Source: Streptomyces sp. DH5
Lineage (GTDB): Bacteria; Actinomycetota; Actinomycetes; Streptomycetales; Streptomycetaceae
Length of the DNA: 64,000 nt
Assembly (NCBI RefSeq): GCF_020873915.1
Contig: NZ_JAHWGP010000002.1
Span: forward strand, 372,001 to 436,000
Reading direction: 5' to 3'
Shown piece after piece: positions 61,220-64,000 of this stretch. Each line of letters starts with the position of its first letter. Position 1 is the first letter of the stretch. The position numbers were made by a program, and so were the translations under genes. Below the pieces are notes generated by a model, which saw only the letters and a program-made list of their open reading frames with translations, did not search any database and was not told where the DNA came from.

Positions 61220-61690
61220 CTACGGCTCCGCGAGGAGCACGACCCGGTCGGCCTCGAAGCCGAGCACCGGATGACCGTAATAGCCCTCGGGGTCCATGAA
61301 CACCGGTCTGCCCAGCCGCCGCCCGATCGCGCGGAGGAATCCGCAGAACACGTCGAGTCGCTCCTGGCCCTGCACCTCCCGCAGGTCGACGTCGAAGTCG
61401 ACCTCGTCGTCGGCATGGAACCGGAAGATCGCCGACATCTCGGCCGTCGGCCAGACCCGCAGGGCCGGGCACTCGGCACCGGCAGGACGGGACAGCACGG
61501 CCTCCGCCCTGGGTACCGGGAGCACCCTGCCCCCTTCGGAGTACTGGCACTTCCAGTTCTTCTCCGTGACAAGGTCGAGGAGCGCCTGCCAGCCCTCCGG
61601 CATGGCATGCGGGACCCGCAGGTCCGGCAACGACCCCATCGAGTCGGGGTCGAAGAAGCACTTCACGTCGTCCCACAGCAGATCGGGCAC
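61220..61690 (-). CDS. Conserved hypothetical protein
   Basis: Protein of 156 residues beginning MPDLLWDDVKCFFDPDSMGS. It is acidic, has no signal peptide or membrane helix, and keeps VLPVPRAEAVLSRPAGAEC and DVFCGFLRAIGRRLGRPVFM, ending with HPVLGFEADRVVLLAEP. The layout resembles contact-dependent immunity proteins, but I cannot tie it to a known family. The 159-bp gap to the EamA gene shows nothing else. Confidence 0.72.
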   Translation of the reverse strand: MPDLLWDDVKCFFDPDSMGSLPDLRVPHAMPEGWQALLDLVTEKNWKCQYSEGGRVLPVPRAEAVLSRPAGAECPALRVWPTAEMSAIFRFHADDEVDFDVDLREVQGQERLDVFCGFLRAIGRRLGRPVFMDPEGYYGHPVLGFEADRVVLLAEP

Positions 61691-61940
61691 CCCGCCATGC
61701 TGCCCGGCCCCCGGATTCGACGCAGCACCGTTTTCCTCGACCGTGCCTTCACCGCCTCCGGCTGCCGGTTCCCCGGCCGGGTCCCTGAGACCTCACCGAC
61801 GTCCGCGAGCGGGATCGTGACGGCGGTGGCAGCCACCGACCAGCGCCCGGCGAGGGGTCCGACAGCGGGGCGACTGCCGGACCGACCTCGGCGCCGGCCG
61901 GATCCGCCGGCGTCTGCGGAGAGCCCCGTCCGCCCGCGCG
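61691..61940. other. 250-bp gap, no gene recognised
   Basis: No reading frame with family features, no strong hairpin and no clear repeats. It separates the hypothetical gene from the 3' end of the MocR gene. Confidence 0.6.
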
Positions 61941-63278
61941 TCAGGCGTACGTCCGCGCAGGTCCCCCGGCAGGACCGAGCGCCGCGGCGACGGCCTCGGA
62001 CAGGGGCTCGACCTCGTCCTCGGTGAGGGTCGAAATCGTGACGCGGATTCCGGGTGGCGCGTTCATCCGGAAGCGGGCGCCCGGGGCCACCGCCCAGCCG
62101 GCGTGCAGCAGCCGGGCGACGGCGCCGGTCTCGTCCGGGACCGGTACCCACACGTTCATGCCGCTGGGCCCGTACGCCGTGATCCCGCGCCGGGCGAGCG
62201 CCCCGATCAGGGCGTCCCGGCGCCGCCCGTAGCACGCGGCGACGACCGCCGGGTCCACCGCGCCCTCGCTCCACAGGCGTGCCACGGCGCGCTGGACGAT
62301 CAGGCTGACCCAGCCGGGTCCGAGCCGCTGCCGGCCCCGCACCCGGTCGAGCGTCACCGCGTCCCCGGTGAGCACCGCGAGCCGCAGGTCGGGGCCGTAG
62401 GCCTTGGCCGCCGAACGTACGAAGGCCCAGCTCCGGGTGGCCCCCGCGAGGGGGTGGAGCGGGACGTCGACGATGTGGTGCCCGTGGTCGTCCTCGATCA
62501 GCAGCGTCCCCGGGTGGGCGGCGAGCACGGACCGCAGGGCACGCGCGCGGGCGGCGCTCAGCGCGGCACCGGTCGGGTTCTGTGCGCGGTCGGTGACGAC
62601 CAGGGCCCGGGCGCCGCCTGCCAGTGCCCCGCGCACGTCGTCGGGGAGCGGGCCGTCGTCGTCGAGGCCCACGGGGACGGTCCGCAGCCCGAGCGCCGGA
62701 ACCAGGTCCAGCAGACTCCCCCACCCGGGGTCCTCCACCGCGACCGCGTCCCCGGGCCTGAGGTGAGCGGCGAGCACCCGCTCGATGGCGTCCAGTGCCC
62801 CCGAGGTGACGGCGACGGGCCCGTCGGGCACACCGTCGGCGTCCAGCCCGGCCCGCGCGGCCCGCGCCAGTCCCGGATCCACCGGCGCGTGCCCGTAGAG
62901 CACCGGCTCCCGGTCGCCCTGCGCGGCCGCCGCCGCGAAGGCCCCGGCCAGCGCGGGCAGCAGCGCCGGGTCGGGGCTGCCCTCGGACAGGTCCCGCACA
63001 CCCGGCGGCACCTCCACCCGCATGAGGTCGCGTGCCGTGGTGGCCGGCTTGGGCCGCACCCGGCTGCCCCTCCGGCCCGCCGTCTCGATGACCCCGCGCT
63101 CACGCAGGGTGCGGTACGCGGCCGCGACGGTGTTCGCGTTGACCCCGAGCCGTTCCGCCAACTCCCTCATCGGGGGCAGCAGTTCACCCGGCCGCAAGTC
63201 CCCTTCACCCACCGCGCGCTCGATGCTCGCGGAAATCTCCGCTGCGCGCCGCCCACTGATCCGATACTCTCCTAGCAC
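61941..63278 (-). CDS. MocR/PdxR-type regulator: GntR HTH fused to PLP aminotransferase fold
   Basis: Protein of 445 residues. The GntR HTH (about 5-75) has LPPMRELAERLGVNANTVAA and AYRTLRERGVIETAGRRGSR. The aminotransferase-like domain (about 110-440) carries the PLP lysine in RSAAKAYGPDLR, and RAQNPTG. Such regulators sense PLP or an amino acid and control vitamin B6 or amino acid genes. The divergent neighbour is a PPOX-fold protein, a common pairing. It starts at GTG 63278; CATAAT seven bases upstream suggests leaderless transcription. Confidence 0.9.
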   Translation of the reverse strand: MLGEYRISGRRAAEISASIERAVGEGDLRPGELLPPMRELAERLGVNANTVAAAYRTLRERGVIETAGRRGSRVRPKPATTARDLMRVEVPPGVRDLSEGSPDPALLPALAGAFAAAAAQGDREPVLYGHAPVDPGLARAARAGLDADGVPDGPVAVTSGALDAIERVLAAHLRPGDAVAVEDPGWGSLLDLVPALGLRTVPVGLDDDGPLPDDVRGALAGGARALVVTDRAQNPTGAALSAARARALRSVLAAHPGTLLIEDDHGHHIVDVPLHPLAGATRSWAFVRSAAKAYGPDLRLAVLTGDAVTLDRVRGRQRLGPGWVSLIVQRAVARLWSEGAVDPAVVAACYGRRRDALIGALARRGITAYGPSGMNVWVPVPDETGAVARLLHAGWAVAPGARFRMNAPPGIRVTISTLTEDEVEPLSEAVAAALGPAGGPARTYA

Positions 63279-63285
63279 AAAGACA

Positions 63286-63301
63286 ATTATGCACTAGTGC
63301 A
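63286..63301. promoter_or_regulatory. Palindrome and -10 box in MocR/PPOX spacer
   Basis: TGCACTAGTGCA (63290-63301) is a perfect 12-bp palindrome between the divergent genes, overlapping a minus-strand -10 box CATAAT (63291-63286). It is a likely MocR operator. Confidence 0.55.
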
Positions 63302-63313
63302 ATGGAGAACGCC

Positions 63314-63994
63314 ATGCAGGGGACCCGGCCGCCGCAGCCCGCCGCCACCTATCCGCCCACCGGGCGCACCGTCCCCACCCGCTCCCCCGGCCGCGCCGCG
63401 TACGACAAGGAGCTGGTGCACGCGATACTCGACGAGGGCTACGTCTGCCACCTCGGCTTCGTCCGCGACGGCGCTCCGGTGGTGCTGCCCACGCTGTACG
63501 GGCGGGTCGGCGAGGTGCTGTACGTCCACGGCTCGACCGGCTCGCGTCCCCTGCGCGCGGCCGGCCGGGCCGGCTCCGGCCTGCCGGTCTGCCTGACCGT
63601 CACCCACGTCGACGCGCTGGTGCTGGCCCGCTCGGCCTTCCACCACTCGGTCAACTACCGCTCCGTGGTGGTGCACGGCCCGGCGTACGACGTGACCGAC
63701 CCCGAGGAGAAGCGGAGGGCGCTGGACGCCCTGGTCGACCATGTCGTACCGGGCCGCGCCGCCGACTCCCGGCCGGCCGACAGGAAGGAACTGGCCGCCA
63801 CCGCGGTGATCCGTCTCGACCTCACCGAGGTCTCCGCCAAGCTCCGCACCGGCGGCGTCAACGACGAGCCGGAGGACCTGGGTCTGCCCCACTGGGCCGG
63901 CGTCGTCCCGCTGCGCAAGGGCTACGACGCCCCGCTCGCCGACCCCGCGCTGGCCCCCGGCACCGCGGTCCCCGGCTACCTGACGGCCCTGTGA
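63314..63994 (+). CDS. Pyridoxamine 5'-phosphate oxidase family flavoprotein (NimA-like)
   Basis: Flavoprotein of 226 residues with a split-barrel fold: VCHLGFVRDGAPVVLPTLYG, EVLYVHGSTGSRPLRAA, LPVCLTVTHVDALVLARSAF and VNYRSVVVHGPAYDV. The motif HHSVNYRSV (catalytic His in this group) is conserved in NimA/PPOX relatives. GGAGA five bases before ATG 63314 supports that start over ATG 63302, which has no ribosome site. The divergent MocR regulator probably controls it. Confidence 0.88.
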   Translation: MQGTRPPQPAATYPPTGRTVPTRSPGRAAYDKELVHAILDEGYVCHLGFVRDGAPVVLPTLYGRVGEVLYVHGSTGSRPLRAAGRAGSGLPVCLTVTHVDALVLARSAFHHSVNYRSVVVHGPAYDVTDPEEKRRALDALVDHVVPGRAADSRPADRKELAATAVIRLDLTEVSAKLRTGGVNDEPEDLGLPHWAGVVPLRKGYDAPLADPALAPGTAVPGYLTAL

Positions 63995-64000
63995 TGCTGA

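Noticed and set aside
1-64000. tRNA, rRNA, insertion sequence, prophage or integrative element
   Set aside because: No cloverleaf, rRNA sequence, transposase, integrase or flanking direct repeats were recognised on either strand.

Overview
The window is a stretch of Streptomyces-type actinobacterial chromosome. The DNA is very GC-rich with G or C in most third codon positions. GTG starts are common, many mRNAs look nearly leaderless, and family markers are typical of the genus: an ECF41 sigma factor, a Tuf3-type second EF-Tu, Excalibur and Imm21 proteins, a Tat-exported PhoD and a Streptomyces intergenic repeat. I see no rRNA, tRNA, IS element, prophage or CRISPR array. The content is conserved housekeeping and regulatory genes with a few decaying loci.

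Layout. 1-6.1 kb: the 3' part of purB overlapping a Mug DNA glycosylase, then an ABC exporter (permease and ATPase) facing a histidine kinase/response regulator pair. 6.1-10.3 kb: a ROK regulator, a block of about 70-bp tandem repeats, a GntR/UTRA regulator with a readable promoter and operator, an ECF41 sigma factor and an alpha/beta hydrolase. 10.4-19.4 kb: PhoD phosphatase behind a PHO-box-like site, an ACT-GNAT protein, a PLP sulfur-amino-acid lyase paired with an Lrp regulator, a DUF885 metallohydrolase, an SDR, an Imm21 protein and a rhodanese/Lrp pair. 19.4-26.3 kb: sbcCD, an IMPACT-family gene, a SixA phosphatase coupled to a CysRS-like protein without catalytic motifs, and a CoA-binding protein. 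26.4-33.3 kb: two left-handed beta-helix proteins, a decayed DedA gene, phosphoketolase, a universal stress protein and a cNMP-binding protein (a low-oxygen or dormancy flavour), and a frameshifted hotdog thioesterase gene.

33.3-42.9 kb: a proline/glutamine-rich membrane protein, an MFS exporter, a spermidine-synthase-like protein, tuf3 with a possible leader peptide and hairpin, an AlkD-like protein, a TVP38 protein, a thiolase divergent from an HxlR regulator, and uppP. 42.9-50.5 kb: an SDR, a VOC/TetR pair with twin operators, an NTF2-like protein, lnt, a Gfo/Idh oxidoreductase coupled to an FAD monooxygenase whose divergent TetR gene also has twin operators, and a DinB-like protein. 50.5-64 kb: a lipoprotein, ung, a peptide-binding lipoprotein, two FabG-like reductases behind a TetR-type palindrome, an Excalibur protein, a HipA-like kinase coupled to DUF3037, a Rieske protein, two PPOX flavoproteins, LysR/EamA and MocR/PPOX divergent pairs.

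Themes: many small divergent regulator-target pairs whose intergenic palindromes can be read directly; DNA repair genes scattered through the window (mug, sbcCD, alkD-like, ung); and three loci that look decayed (1.85-2.35 kb, 27.9-28.6 kb, 32.8-33.3 kb). The least understood candidates are the HipA-like/DUF3037 pair, the SixA/CysRS-like pair and the tuf3 leader.
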